64,000 nucleotides of DNA from Arthrobacter sp. zg-Y919 (GTDB taxonomy: Bacteria > Actinomycetota > Actinomycetes > Actinomycetales > Micrococcaceae), in assembly GCF_030142045.1 (NCBI RefSeq), contig NZ_CP126242.1, forward strand, positions 62,001 through 126,000. The letters are read 5' to 3'. This document shows, in pieces, positions 36,679-46,763 of this stretch. Position numbers and translations under genes: made by a program. The notes below the pieces were generated by a model. It searched no databases. It saw only the letters and a program-made list of their open reading frames with translations, and was not told where the DNA came from. How positions within the stretch are numbered: position 1 is the first letter of the stretch; the number at the start of each line of letters is the position of its first letter.

Positions 36679-38181
36679 GTGACCACATCTAACCCCGTTC
36701 CCGAAGCCGCAGACACCTCCGAACAGATGCGCATCCGTGCCGAGAAGCGTGCGCGGCTGATTGACCGCGGGGATGAGGCCTACCCGGTGGGGGTGGAACG
36801 CACCGCCTCGCTGAAGGAAGTACGCGAAAAGTTCGGCCACCTGCAGGCCGACGAAGCCAGCGGCGAGACCGTGGGCGTCACCGGCCGCGTGGTGTTCATC
36901 CGCAACACCGGCAAGCTCTGCTTCGCCACCCTGCAGGAGGGTGACGGAACCCGGCTGCAGGCCATGCTCAGCCTCGCCGTCGTCGGCGAGGAATCCCTTG
37001 GGGACTGGAAGTCCCTGGTGGATCTGGGTGACATTGTCTTCATCCGCGGCGAGGTCATTTCCTCGCGCCGCGGCGAGCTCTCCGTGATGGCGCAGTCGTG
37101 GTCCATGGCGTCCAAGGCCCTGCGGCCGCTGCCGGTGCTGCATGCCGGGCTGAGCGAGGAAACCCGTGTCCGCCAGCGCTACGTTGACCTGATGGTGCGC
37201 GAGGAAGCGCGCGACATGGTCTACAAGCGTGCGGCGATTGTCCGGGGTGTCCGCGACACCCTGCACAACCACGGCTACGTCGAGGTGGAAACACCCATGC
37301 TGCAGCTGGTCCACGGCGGAGCCGCGGCCCGTCCGTTCGAGACCCACCTGAACGCATTCGACCAGAAGATGACCCTGCGCATCGCCACCGAGCTGTACCT
37401 CAAGCGCGCCGTGGTGGGTGGAATTGAGCGGGTGTTCGAGATCGGGCGCATTTTCCGCAACGAGGGCGTGGACTCCACGCACTCCCCGGAATTCACCACG
37501 CTCGAATGCTACGAGGCCTACGCGGACCAGTTCGTGATGGCGGAGCGGATGAAGGAGATCATCCTGCACTGCGCCGACCTCATGGGCAGCCGGCAGATCG
37601 AAACGCCTGCCGGAACCATCGACCTCGACGGCGAATGGCGCTGGCTGAGCGTGTACCCCGGGCTTTCCGAGGCCGTCGGCACGGAAATCACCCCGGATAC
37701 CGAAGCATCAGTGCTGCGGGAAATCGCCGCGGCGCACGACGTCTCGGTGGACCCCAAATGGGATGCGGAAAAGCTGGTTATTGAACTGTTCGGCGAAATC
37801 GTGGAACCGCACCTGCTGCAGCCGACGTTCGTGTACGACTACCCGCCCTCGGCGCAGCCGCTGGCCCGGCCGAACCGCAATGATCCCCGCCTGATCGAGG
37901 CCTGGGACCTGATTATCGGCGGCATGGAACGCGGCACGGCGTTCTCCGAACTTATCGACCCGGTGATCCAGCGTGAACGCCTCACCGAGCAGTCACGCCT
38001 GGCGGCAGGCGGCGATGATGAGGCCATGGCCCTGGATGAGGACTTCCTCCGGGCACTCGAGTACGGGGCTCCCCCCATGGGCGGTATTGGCCTGGGAATT
38101 GAGCGCCTTGTGATGCTTTTCACGAATACAGGAATCAGGGAAACAATTCTGTTCCCCCTCCTAAAGCCGGAAATGGGTTAA
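36679..38181 (+). CDS. lysS: Lysyl-tRNA synthetase (class II)
   Basis: A 500-residue class IIb synthetase charging tRNA-Lys. An N-terminal OB-fold anticodon-binding domain (VGVTGRVVFIRNTGKLCFATLQEGDG, about residues 68-95) precedes the catalytic core. Motif 1 is near VETPMLQ, motif 2 is FEIGRIFRNEGVDSTHSPEF, and motif 3 is GGIGLGIERLVMLFT near the end. GTG start. The tRNA-Lys(TTT) gene is also in this window, about 19 kb away. It is followed 2 bases later by a small membrane protein gene. Confidence 0.97.
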   Translation: MTTSNPVPEAADTSEQMRIRAEKRARLIDRGDEAYPVGVERTASLKEVREKFGHLQADEASGETVGVTGRVVFIRNTGKLCFATLQEGDGTRLQAMLSLAVVGEESLGDWKSLVDLGDIVFIRGEVISSRRGELSVMAQSWSMASKALRPLPVLHAGLSEETRVRQRYVDLMVREEARDMVYKRAAIVRGVRDTLHNHGYVEVETPMLQLVHGGAAARPFETHLNAFDQKMTLRIATELYLKRAVVGGIERVFEIGRIFRNEGVDSTHSPEFTTLECYEAYADQFVMAERMKEIILHCADLMGSRQIETPAGTIDLDGEWRWLSVYPGLSEAVGTEITPDTEASVLREIAAAHDVSVDPKWDAEKLVIELFGEIVEPHLLQPTFVYDYPPSAQPLARPNRNDPRLIEAWDLIIGGMERGTAFSELIDPVIQRERLTEQSRLAAGGDDEAMALDEDFLRALEYGAPPMGGIGLGIERLVMLFTNTGIRETILFPLLKPEMG

Positions 38182-38183
38182 CC

Positions 38184-38366
38184 ATGGAATATGTCGAAGT
38201 TCTTCTGCCCTCAGTTTGTGTTGCAGCTCTCTTTTATTTCGTCATGAGGGCCCTGCTTAACTCGGATCGTTCCGAACGGAAGGCGCTTGCGGAGGCTGAA
38301 CGGGAAGCTGACCAGAGTGTAGCCCATGAAACTTTGAAGAAACCGGGTGAAGTAGACAATAAATAG
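38184..38366 (+). CDS. Small single-helix membrane protein, hypothetical
   Basis: Sixty residues: one N-terminal membrane helix (VLLPSVCVAALFYFVMRALL, residues 6-25) and a charged, likely helical tail (ERKALAEAEREADQSVAHETLKK). It starts 2 bases after the lysS stop, so it is probably co-translated. Base composition here is lower in GC than in neighbouring genes. Small genes of this type between lysS and lsr2 occur in relatives. Function unknown. Confidence 0.7.
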   Translation: MEYVEVLLPSVCVAALFYFVMRALLNSDRSERKALAEAEREADQSVAHETLKKPGEVDNK

Positions 38367-38375
38367 CCAAGTGCT

Positions 38376-38405
38376 TTGACGGGGCTTAACTAATTGCGTC
38401 ATACT
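38376..38405 (+). promoter_or_regulatory. Probable lsr2 promoter
   Basis: TTGACG (38376-38381) and CATACT (38400-38405) are 18 bases apart, about 50 bases before the lsr2 ATG. The surrounding 38340-38450 stretch is unusually AT-rich for this genome (CATAATTAG, CCATTTTTAG), the kind of DNA Lsr2 prefers, so self-repression is plausible. Confidence 0.55.
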
Positions 38406-38457
38406 CTAAGTGGTCTCATAATTAGTCTTCCCATTTTTAGCTGCTTAGGAGCCTGTC

Positions 38458-38784
38458 ATGGCACAAAAGGTAAAAATCATTCTCGTGGACGACGTCGACG
38501 GCGGAAGTGCGGATGAGACCGTACGGTTTGCCTTGGACGGGTCACAGTACGAGATTGATCTGTCAAAGGACAATGCGAAAACTCTGCGCGATGCGCTGAA
38601 GCCCTATGTTGATGCCGGCCGCAAGGTTGGGGGCCGCACCGGACGCCCGCGCAGCGCCGGCTCGGCGCGCAGCAACGAAGCAGCACAGATCCGTGAATGG
38701 GCCCGCAAGAACGGCTACACGGTTTCCGAGCGCGGCCGCGTCAACAGCGAGATCATCGACGCCTACCGCGCCGCACAGGGCTAG
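38458..38784 (+). CDS. lsr2: Lsr2-family nucleoid-associated protein
   Basis: A 108-residue actinobacterial H-NS analogue that binds AT-rich DNA, bridges it and silences foreign or stress genes. The N-terminal oligomerisation domain begins MAQKVKIILVDDVDGGSADETV. A basic linker (GGRTGRPRSAGSARS) leads to the C-terminal DNA-binding domain, which carries the RGR minor-groove motif in SERGRVNSEIIDAY. The length and order match the family closely. Located between lysS and clpC as in most Micrococcales. Confidence 0.97.
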   Translation: MAQKVKIILVDDVDGGSADETVRFALDGSQYEIDLSKDNAKTLRDALKPYVDAGRKVGGRTGRPRSAGSARSNEAAQIREWARKNGYTVSERGRVNSEIIDAYRAAQG

Positions 38785-38816
38785 GCCTCGCGCCCGGGTC
38801 TTCCGCCCGGGTCTCA

Positions 38817-38830
38817 CGCCCATGGCGAAC
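38817..38830 (+). promoter_or_regulatory. ClgR-like operator upstream of clpC
   Basis: On the minus strand the site reads GTTCGC-CATGG-GCG, matching the ClgR consensus GTTCGC-N5-GCG known from Streptomyces and Corynebacterium. It lies 64 bases before the clpC ATG and just upstream of a possible -10 (TAGCAT, 38858-38863), a position suited to an activator. The clgR gene itself is not in the window. Confidence 0.6.
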
Positions 38831-38893
38831 AAGCTCCTATTGCACCCCTGGGGCACGTAGCATCGAATTACGCGTTAGCTAGGAGTGTGCCTC

Positions 38894-41401
<2,508 letters not shown>

Positions 41402-41444
41402 CCACCGCACAGCAGTACCAGCGCACAGCACAACCAGTACAGCT

Positions 41445-41481
41445 AAAGGACCCGGCGGGCACACAGCCCGCCGGGTCCTTT
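41445..41481 (+). terminator. Terminator after clpC
   Basis: AAAGGACCCGGCGGGC and GCCCGCCGGGTCCTTT form a 16-bp stem around a 5-base loop, 43 bases after the clpC stop. The T-run is short and partly inside the stem. Confidence 0.85.
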
Positions 41482-41558
41482 GCCATTAAGAAGCATTGCC
41501 CCAGCCGGTTACAGGCACCGTTTGCGCGCCGCCGCACCGGCGGTCCTAGACTGGGCCG

Positions 41559-42074
41559 GTGACTTCCGTACCCACCATCACCATCCGGCGCGCCCGGACT
41601 TCCGATGTTCCCGCCATCCGCGCCCTGGTGGCGCCCCTGGCCGATGAACGGGTCCTGGTGGCCAAGGAAGCGGTTGCCTACTACGAGGCGCTGCAGGAAT
41701 TCCGCGTTGCGGAGGACGGGGATGGACGGGTTGTCGGCTGCGGCGCCCTGCACGTGATGTGGGAAGACCTCGCCGAGGTGCGCACCCTGGCCGCCGATCC
41801 CGCCCTGCGCGGCTGCGGAATAGGCCACCGGTTGCTGGAACAGCTGCTCGCCGACGCCGTGGACATCGGCGTCAAGAGGGTGTTCTGCCTGACGTTCGAG
41901 GTGGAGTTCTTCCAGCGGCACGGTTTCGTGGTTATGGCCAACCAGTCAGCGGTGGATCCCGAGGTCTATTCCGAGCTGCTGCGCTCCTCCGATGAGGGCG
42001 TGGCCGAGTTCCTGGACCTCGCCCGGGTGAAGCCGAACACGCTCGGAAACACGCGGATGATCCGGACTTTCTAG
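41559..42074 (+). CDS. argA: Amino-acid N-acetyltransferase (short N-acetylglutamate synthase)
   Basis: A 171-residue GNAT enzyme. The acetyl-CoA binding core is VRTLAADPALRGCGIGHRLLEQLL near residue 77. The tail FLDLARVKPNTLGNTRMIRTF matches the short single-domain N-acetylglutamate synthases described in actinobacteria (Rv2747 of M. tuberculosis), which start arginine synthesis. It lacks the amino-acid-kinase domain of classical ArgA, as expected for this type. GTG start. It stands alone, away from other arg genes. General GNAT is certain; the NAGS role is by similarity. Confidence 0.85.
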   Translation: MTSVPTITIRRARTSDVPAIRALVAPLADERVLVAKEAVAYYEALQEFRVAEDGDGRVVGCGALHVMWEDLAEVRTLAADPALRGCGIGHRLLEQLLADAVDIGVKRVFCLTFEVEFFQRHGFVVMANQSAVDPEVYSELLRSSDEGVAEFLDLARVKPNTLGNTRMIRTF

Positions 42075-42300
42075 CCCGGCGCGGCACTGAGGGGGTGTTC
42101 GCAGACAGAGGAACCGGCAGGTCCCTGCTGGCCTTTTGCCTGCAGCGCTGGCTAAGCTCAGGGTACTTAGCATCATCAACGGTCCCGGCCGGAGCGCGGT
42201 ATCCAGCAGCTGTAAATCACGGCGGTTGGGAACGGCAGCAGTTGGAAACAGCGGCTGCTTCGCGGCAAGGACGGGCCACGATCAGAAAGCGGGTTCAGTA

Positions 42301-42477
42301 ATGGGCGCAGATGACAAGATGCAGAACAAGGCCGAAAACCTGGGCGGCAAGGTCAAGGAAGGCGTTGGCAAGGCCACCGGCAACGAGCGCATGGAGGCCG
42401 AAGGCCACGGCGACCAGGCCAAGTCGAGCCTGAAGGATGCCGGCGAGAACGTCAAGGACGCTTTCAAGGGCAAGTAG
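42301..42477 (+). CDS. CsbD family stress protein
   Basis: A 58-residue CsbD-like protein (MQNKAENLGGKVKEGVGKATGNERMEAEGHGDQAKSSL in part). The NKxENLxGKVKE...GKATGNE pattern, Lys/Glu/Gly-rich and without hydrophobic core, is diagnostic of the family. CsbD is induced by general stress in Bacillus and its molecular role is unknown. ATG 42301; no good ribosome site is seen beyond AGAAAGCGGG. A 226-base gap lies before it and an excellent terminator after it. Confidence 0.9.
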   Translation: MGADDKMQNKAENLGGKVKEGVGKATGNERMEAEGHGDQAKSSLKDAGENVKDAFKGK

Positions 42478-42488
42478 GGTTTTACCGG

Positions 42489-42521
42489 AAGCGGGAGGGG
42501 TTCGCCCCTCCCGCTTTTTTT
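42489..42521 (+). terminator. Rho-independent terminator after csbD-like gene
   Basis: AAGCGGGAGGGG, a TTCG tetraloop, CCCCTCCCGCTT and a run of seven Ts: a textbook terminator 12 bases after the stop. Confidence 0.97.
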
Positions 42522-42559
42522 ATGCCCGTTTTCCCTGCCTGGCGGTTGCCGTGCGGTGA

Positions 42560-42594
42560 CGTGCCGGGCACCCTGTTGCACTTCCCCCGGCACG
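42560..42594 (+). promoter_or_regulatory. Inverted repeat upstream of dhaK
   Basis: CGTGCCGGG and CCCGGCACG are separated by 17 bases and lie about 80 bases before the dhaK ATG. A TAGGGT (42597-42602) follows and could be a -10 box. The repeat may be an operator for control of the dhaKLM operon; no regulator gene adjoins it. Confidence 0.4.
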
Positions 42595-42671
42595 CGTAGG
42601 GTCGGATGGTGAGAGGGAGCCACAACGTGCGACGGGAGGCTCCGGAGGCCGTTCGCTAAGGAGCCCGCGCC

Positions 42672-43673
42672 ATGAAGAAACTCATCAACAACCCGCGCTC
42701 GGTGGTGGCCGAGTCGCTCGAAGGATTCGGGCTGGCCCACCACGACCTGGTCCAGATCCATCTGGATCCGGATTACGTCCTGCGGCGGGACGTCCCCGTC
42801 GAGGGGAAGGTCGGGCTGGTTTCGGGCGGCGGCAGTGGGCATGAGCCGCTGCACAGCGGCTATGTCGGACGCGGCATGCTCACCGCCGCCGTTCCCGGTC
42901 CCGTCTTCACCTCGCCCACGCCGGACCAGATCCTTCCCGCCATCGTGAAAAGCGACTCGGGCTCCGGGGTCCTCCTGGTGGTCAAGAACTACACCGGCGA
43001 CGTCCTGAATTTTGAGACCGCCGCTGAACTGGCCGGCGTCGAAGGCATCGACATCCGCACGGTAGTGGTGAACGACGACGTCGCGGTGGAGGACTCGCTC
43101 TACACGGCCGGCCGGCGCGGGGTTGCCGGTACCGTGCTGCTGGAGCGGATCGCCGGCGGCTCCGCGGACCGCGGGGACGACCTGGCCAAGGTTGCGGAGA
43201 TCGCCGAACGGGTGAACGCCAACGTCCGGTCCATGGGTGTGGCCCTGGCGCCGTGCACGGTTCCGCACGCGGGGGAGCCGAGTTTCACACTTGCCGACGA
43301 CGAAATCGAAATGGGTGTGGGTATCCACGGCGAACCCGGCAGGCACCGGGTGCCCATGACCAACGCCGATTCGATTACGGACCAGCTTATGGATCCGGTG
43401 CTCAGCGATCTGGGTGTGGCTTCCGGCGACCGGGTGCTGCTTTTCGTTAACGGGATGGGCGGCACGCCACTGAGTGAGTTGTACATTGTCTACCGCCGGG
43501 CAGCCCAGATCCTTGAAGGCCGCGGTGCCCGGGTGGAACGGTCCCTGGTGGGCAATTACATCACCGCACTGGAGATGGAGGGGGCGTCGGTTACGGTCCT
43601 GAGGCTGGACGATGAACTTACGGACCTGTGGGACTCGCCGGTACTCACCCCGGCCCTGCGGTGGGGGGTATAG
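42672..43673 (+). CDS. dhaK: Dihydroxyacetone kinase subunit DhaK
   Basis: A 333-residue substrate-binding subunit that holds dihydroxyacetone as a covalent hemiaminal on a histidine. The catalytic His is in GVGIHGEPGRHR near residue 217, and VSGGGSGHEPLHSGYVGRGM near residue 54 is the family core. ATG 42672 follows AAGGAG at about 9 bases. It heads dhaK-dhaL-dhaM, where DhaL phosphorylates the substrate held by DhaK with phosphate from DhaM. A multiphosphoryl PTS route replaces ATP. Confidence 0.96.
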   Translation: MKKLINNPRSVVAESLEGFGLAHHDLVQIHLDPDYVLRRDVPVEGKVGLVSGGGSGHEPLHSGYVGRGMLTAAVPGPVFTSPTPDQILPAIVKSDSGSGVLLVVKNYTGDVLNFETAAELAGVEGIDIRTVVVNDDVAVEDSLYTAGRRGVAGTVLLERIAGGSADRGDDLAKVAEIAERVNANVRSMGVALAPCTVPHAGEPSFTLADDEIEMGVGIHGEPGRHRVPMTNADSITDQLMDPVLSDLGVASGDRVLLFVNGMGGTPLSELYIVYRRAAQILEGRGARVERSLVGNYITALEMEGASVTVLRLDDELTDLWDSPVLTPALRWGV

Positions 43674-43675
43674 GC

Positions 43676-44317
43676 ATGGAACTGGATGCAGCCTGGGCGG
43701 ACCGGTGGATGCGGCAAAGCGCCGCCGCCCTGAGTGAAAACCGGCAGCGGCTGACCACCCTGGACCGGGAAATCGGCGACGCCGACCATGGGGAAAACAT
43801 GGAACGCGGCTTTAGTGCCGTTGTGGAGAAACTCGACGCCGACGGCGTGCCCCAAACTCCCGGCGAGGTCTTCAAGACCGTCGCCATGACCCTCATGTCC
43901 AAGGTGGGCGGCGCGGCCGGGCCGCTGTACGGGACGGCGTTCCTGCGGGCATCCACGGGAGCGGGCAGCGCTGCGGTGCTCGGTCCGGCCGAGCTGGTGG
44001 CGGTCCTGACGTCCGCACGGGATGGAATTGCGGCCCGCGGCAAGGCCGAACCCGGAGACAAGACCATGATCGACGCTTGGACGCCTGCCGTTGATGCAGC
44101 GGTCACGGCACAGGCAGCCGGTTCGGGTCCGGTGGAGATCCTGACGGCCGCAGCAAACGCCGCCGAGGCCGGCCTGGCAGGCACGGAACCGCTCATCGCC
44201 CGCAAGGGCAGGGCCAGCTACCTGGGGGAGCGCAGCGCCGGGCACCTGGATCCCGGAGCCGCGTCCACGGCACTGATCCTGGACGCGGCGGTTTCAGCAG
44301 CGGAGGCAGCAGCGTGA
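43676..44317 (+). CDS. dhaL: Dihydroxyacetone kinase subunit DhaL
   Basis: A 213-residue ADP-binding subunit of the PEP-dependent kinase. Three aspartates that hold Mg-ADP are in LDREIGDADHGENMERGF near residue 25; KVGGAAGPLYGTAFLRAS and GDKTMIDAWTPAV are further family segments. ATG 43676 comes 2 bases after the dhaK stop, behind GGGGGG. It overlaps dhaM by four bases. Confidence 0.96.
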   Translation: MELDAAWADRWMRQSAAALSENRQRLTTLDREIGDADHGENMERGFSAVVEKLDADGVPQTPGEVFKTVAMTLMSKVGGAAGPLYGTAFLRASTGAGSAAVLGPAELVAVLTSARDGIAARGKAEPGDKTMIDAWTPAVDAAVTAQAAGSGPVEILTAAANAAEAGLAGTEPLIARKGRASYLGERSAGHLDPGAASTALILDAAVSAAEAAA

Positions 44318-45033
44318 GCGTAGGCCTGGTGGTTGTCTCGCACAGCCGGAAACTGGCGGAGGGGGTCGGCGAGCTGGCGGAACAAATGGCGGCCGATGTG
44401 CACATCGCTGCCGCCGGCGGGACCGACGACGACGGCATCGGCACCAGCCTGGAAAAGATCATGGCCGGTATTGCCGCGGCGGACTCCGGTGACGGTGCCG
44501 TCCTGCTGACCGACCTTGGATCCGCCGTGATGACGGCGGAATCGGCGCTGGAGTTCCTCGAACCGGAGCAGCAGCAGCGGGTCCGGATGGCGGATGCGCC
44601 GTTAGTGGAAGGAACTGTGGCGGCAGCGGTCGCTGCACAGACCGGCAGGGATGTGGCCGACGTCGTAGCGGCTGCGGAGTCCGCCGGTGCGTCCTACGCG
44701 CCGGCTCCTGAGGCAGTCCCCGGCACCACCGGGCAGGAGGCGGACGGCGGGCCGGCCGGACCAGCAGACGGCGGCGAAACGGCAAGCGGTTCATGGACAC
44801 TGATCAACCCGATGGGCCTGCACGCGCGTCCGGCCGCTGTGGTGGCACAACTGCTGGCGGACCTGGATGCCGAGATCACCATCAACGGTGTGGATGGAAA
44901 ATCCGTCATGATGCTTATGACCCTGGGGCTGGGTCCGGGGGAGACACTTAATGCCACCGCCACCGGCCCCGATGCGGCGCGGGCAATGGAGCTGCTCGGT
45001 ACACAGGTGCGGAACGGCTTCGGGGAAATCTAG
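44314..45033 (+). CDS. dhaM: PEP-dihydroxyacetone phosphotransferase subunit DhaM (EIIA-Dha plus HPr)
   Basis: A 239-residue two-domain phosphotransfer protein. The N-terminal EIIA-like domain (about 1-125) has the active His in VVSHSRKLAEGV, and the C-terminal HPr domain (about 155-239) has its own His in NPMGLHARPAAVV. An Ala/Gly/Glu linker joins them. The enzyme I domain found in long DhaM proteins is missing, so phosphate must come from the separate PtsI, part of which is at 62610-64000. GTG start overlapping dhaL. It ends 24 bases before the convergent mutY stop. Confidence 0.95.
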   Translation: MSVGLVVVSHSRKLAEGVGELAEQMAADVHIAAAGGTDDDGIGTSLEKIMAGIAAADSGDGAVLLTDLGSAVMTAESALEFLEPEQQQRVRMADAPLVEGTVAAAVAAQTGRDVADVVAAAESAGASYAPAPEAVPGTTGQEADGGPAGPADGGETASGSWTLINPMGLHARPAAVVAQLLADLDAEITINGVDGKSVMMLMTLGLGPGETLNATATGPDAARAMELLGTQVRNGFGEI

Positions 45034-45057
45034 GCCCCCTCCCATCAAAGTTTCCGG

Positions 45058-45999
45058 TCAAAGCGGAAGCGATACTCCACGGGCATCTTCCGCCGCGAGC
45101 CGGTCGGCCAGCAGCCCGGCCAGCGCGCGTTCCATTTGTTCCTGCGGTGCCTGCAGCCGGTGAAGCGCACCGAGGGGATCCAGTTCCACCGCCGCCCGTG
45201 GCGGTTCCAGGTCCACGGGCGGGTGCAGGAGCAGTTCCCGGCGGACCGGGCCGTCCGCGGAACGCAGCACCGCCATCAGAGCCCCGCGGACCTGCCGGTC
45301 CGTCCCGGCCCACGCCTGTCCCTTGGCGGTGTAGTGCGGCTCCGGTCTGCCCGCTGCAACCCAGGCGCAGCGGTCCAGGACCGGACACTCTGCACAACGG
45401 GGGCTGCGGGCAGTGCACACCAGGGCGCCAAGTTCCATGACCGAAGCATTCCAGGCCACGGAATCTTCGCTCTCCGCAGGCAGCAGGGACGCGGCCAGCC
45501 GCATCTCCGCAGCGGTCAGGGAAGGCGACGGCAGGGCGTGGCCGGTCACGGCCCTGGCCTGCACCCGGCGGATATTCGTGTCCACCACGGTTTCACGCCG
45601 ACCGAAGGCAAACGCAGCCACGGCGGCAGCGGTGTAGTCACCCACGCCAGGCAGGCGCAGCAGTTCCGGGTAGGTGGACGGGACTTCCCCGCCGAATTCC
45701 TCCACTATGGCCTTCGCAGCCGCGTGCAGCCGCAGCGCACGGCGCGGATACCCGAGTCTTCCCCAGGCCCGGACCGCTTCCCCGCTGGGCTCCGAGGCGA
45801 GCCCGGCCGGCGTCGGCCACCGCTGCAGCCACTGTTCCCACACGGGAAGGACGCGCACCACAGGTGTCTGCTGGAGCATGATTTCGCTGACCAGCACGCC
45901 CCAGGGGGTGCGTTCCGCGTCCCGCCAAGGCAGCTCGCGGGCGTTCCCGGCGAACCACTGCGTGATGCGGCGGTGCAGTTCTTCCGCCTGCGGTTCCAT
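45058..45999 (-). CDS. mutY: A/G-specific adenine glycosylase
   Basis: A 313-residue base-excision enzyme that removes adenine opposite 8-oxoguanine. The helix-hairpin-helix (LPGVGDYTAAAVAAFA near residue 115), catalytic glutamate (SEIMLQQTPV near 41) and aspartate (VVDTNIRRVQ) are present. The 4Fe-4S cluster cysteines run CTARSPRCAECPVLDRC near residue 200. The C-terminal Nudix-like 8-oxoG recognition domain of E. coli MutY is shortened, as is common in actinobacteria. Convergent with dhaM and divergent from a small exported protein. Confidence 0.95.
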   Translation of the reverse strand: MEPQAEELHRRITQWFAGNARELPWRDAERTPWGVLVSEIMLQQTPVVRVLPVWEQWLQRWPTPAGLASEPSGEAVRAWGRLGYPRRALRLHAAAKAIVEEFGGEVPSTYPELLRLPGVGDYTAAAVAAFAFGRRETVVDTNIRRVQARAVTGHALPSPSLTAAEMRLAASLLPAESEDSVAWNASVMELGALVCTARSPRCAECPVLDRCAWVAAGRPEPHYTAKGQAWAGTDRQVRGALMAVLRSADGPVRRELLLHPPVDLEPPRAAVELDPLGALHRLQAPQEQMERALAGLLADRLAAEDARGVSLPL

Positions 46000-46087
46000 G
46001 CTGCGCTCCCTTGCCTATGACCAGCAATACTCTACTAACCGGCGTGGTGCGCCCCGTAATCGAGGTGCCAATCCCTAGCCTTGAACC

Positions 46088-46762
46088 ATGGATGGGATGG
46101 GAACACAGCAGCTGGCCGAAGAGCGTTCCGGTCCCCGGCGTCCGAGCCCCGGCGTTTACCGCCGGCGCCGGCTGGTTGCCGGTGTCCTTGCCGTGCTGCT
46201 CCTCGTGGGACTGGGTTTCGCCGTTGCAGGTGTGGTGGGTGCTTTGACCCCGGAGAAGCAGGCCGGCCCTGCCCCCGTTCCGGCCCCTACCCTCAGCGCG
46301 CCGCCGGACACCCCCGCAGCCCCCGAGCCGAAGGCTTCCGAAACCCCTAAACCGGAGGAAACCGCCAAGCCGGCGTCCGCCTGCCCGAACGAATCGGTGT
46401 CGGTGGCAGCAGTCACTGATGCGCCGGTCTATCCAGCCGGAGCGGCTCCGGTCCTGACCCTCACCGTCACCAACACGGGAGAATCGGCCTGCGAAATCAA
46501 CGTCGGCACGTCCCAGATGGAATTCTCCGTCACCAGCGGCTCGGACCGCATCTTCTCCTCACTGGATTGCCAGGACGGCGGCGAGGACTTCCTCAAGAAG
46601 GTGGAGCCCGGCGCGTCGGAGACGGCAAACTTCACGTGGGAACGCAACCGGTCGGCGCCGGGCTGTGCGGCGGTGGCGTCAAACCCCAACCCCGGCACCT
46701 ACGCGTTCACTGCCAGGCTTGGTGAAACGACCAGCGAAACGGCCGTCTTCCAGCTGGAGTAG
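46088..46762 (+). CDS. Membrane-anchored or secreted protein with proline-rich linker, hypothetical
   Basis: A 224-residue protein: cytosolic basic segment (RPSPGVYRRRR), one helix (LVAGVLAVLLLVGLGFAVAGVV, about 29-50), a Pro/Ala/Glu/Lys linker (about 58-98), and an extracellular domain with four cysteines (CPNESVSVAAV, SACEINVG, LDCQDGG, GCAAV) that could form two disulfides. The domain has a beta-sandwich-like alternation. No family is recognised. It ends one base from the disA stop. Confidence 0.75.
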   Translation: MDGMGTQQLAEERSGPRRPSPGVYRRRRLVAGVLAVLLLVGLGFAVAGVVGALTPEKQAGPAPVPAPTLSAPPDTPAAPEPKASETPKPEETAKPASACPNESVSVAAVTDAPVYPAGAAPVLTLTVTNTGESACEINVGTSQMEFSVTSGSDRIFSSLDCQDGGEDFLKKVEPGASETANFTWERNRSAPGCAAVASNPNPGTYAFTARLGETTSETAVFQLE

Positions 46763-46763
46763 C

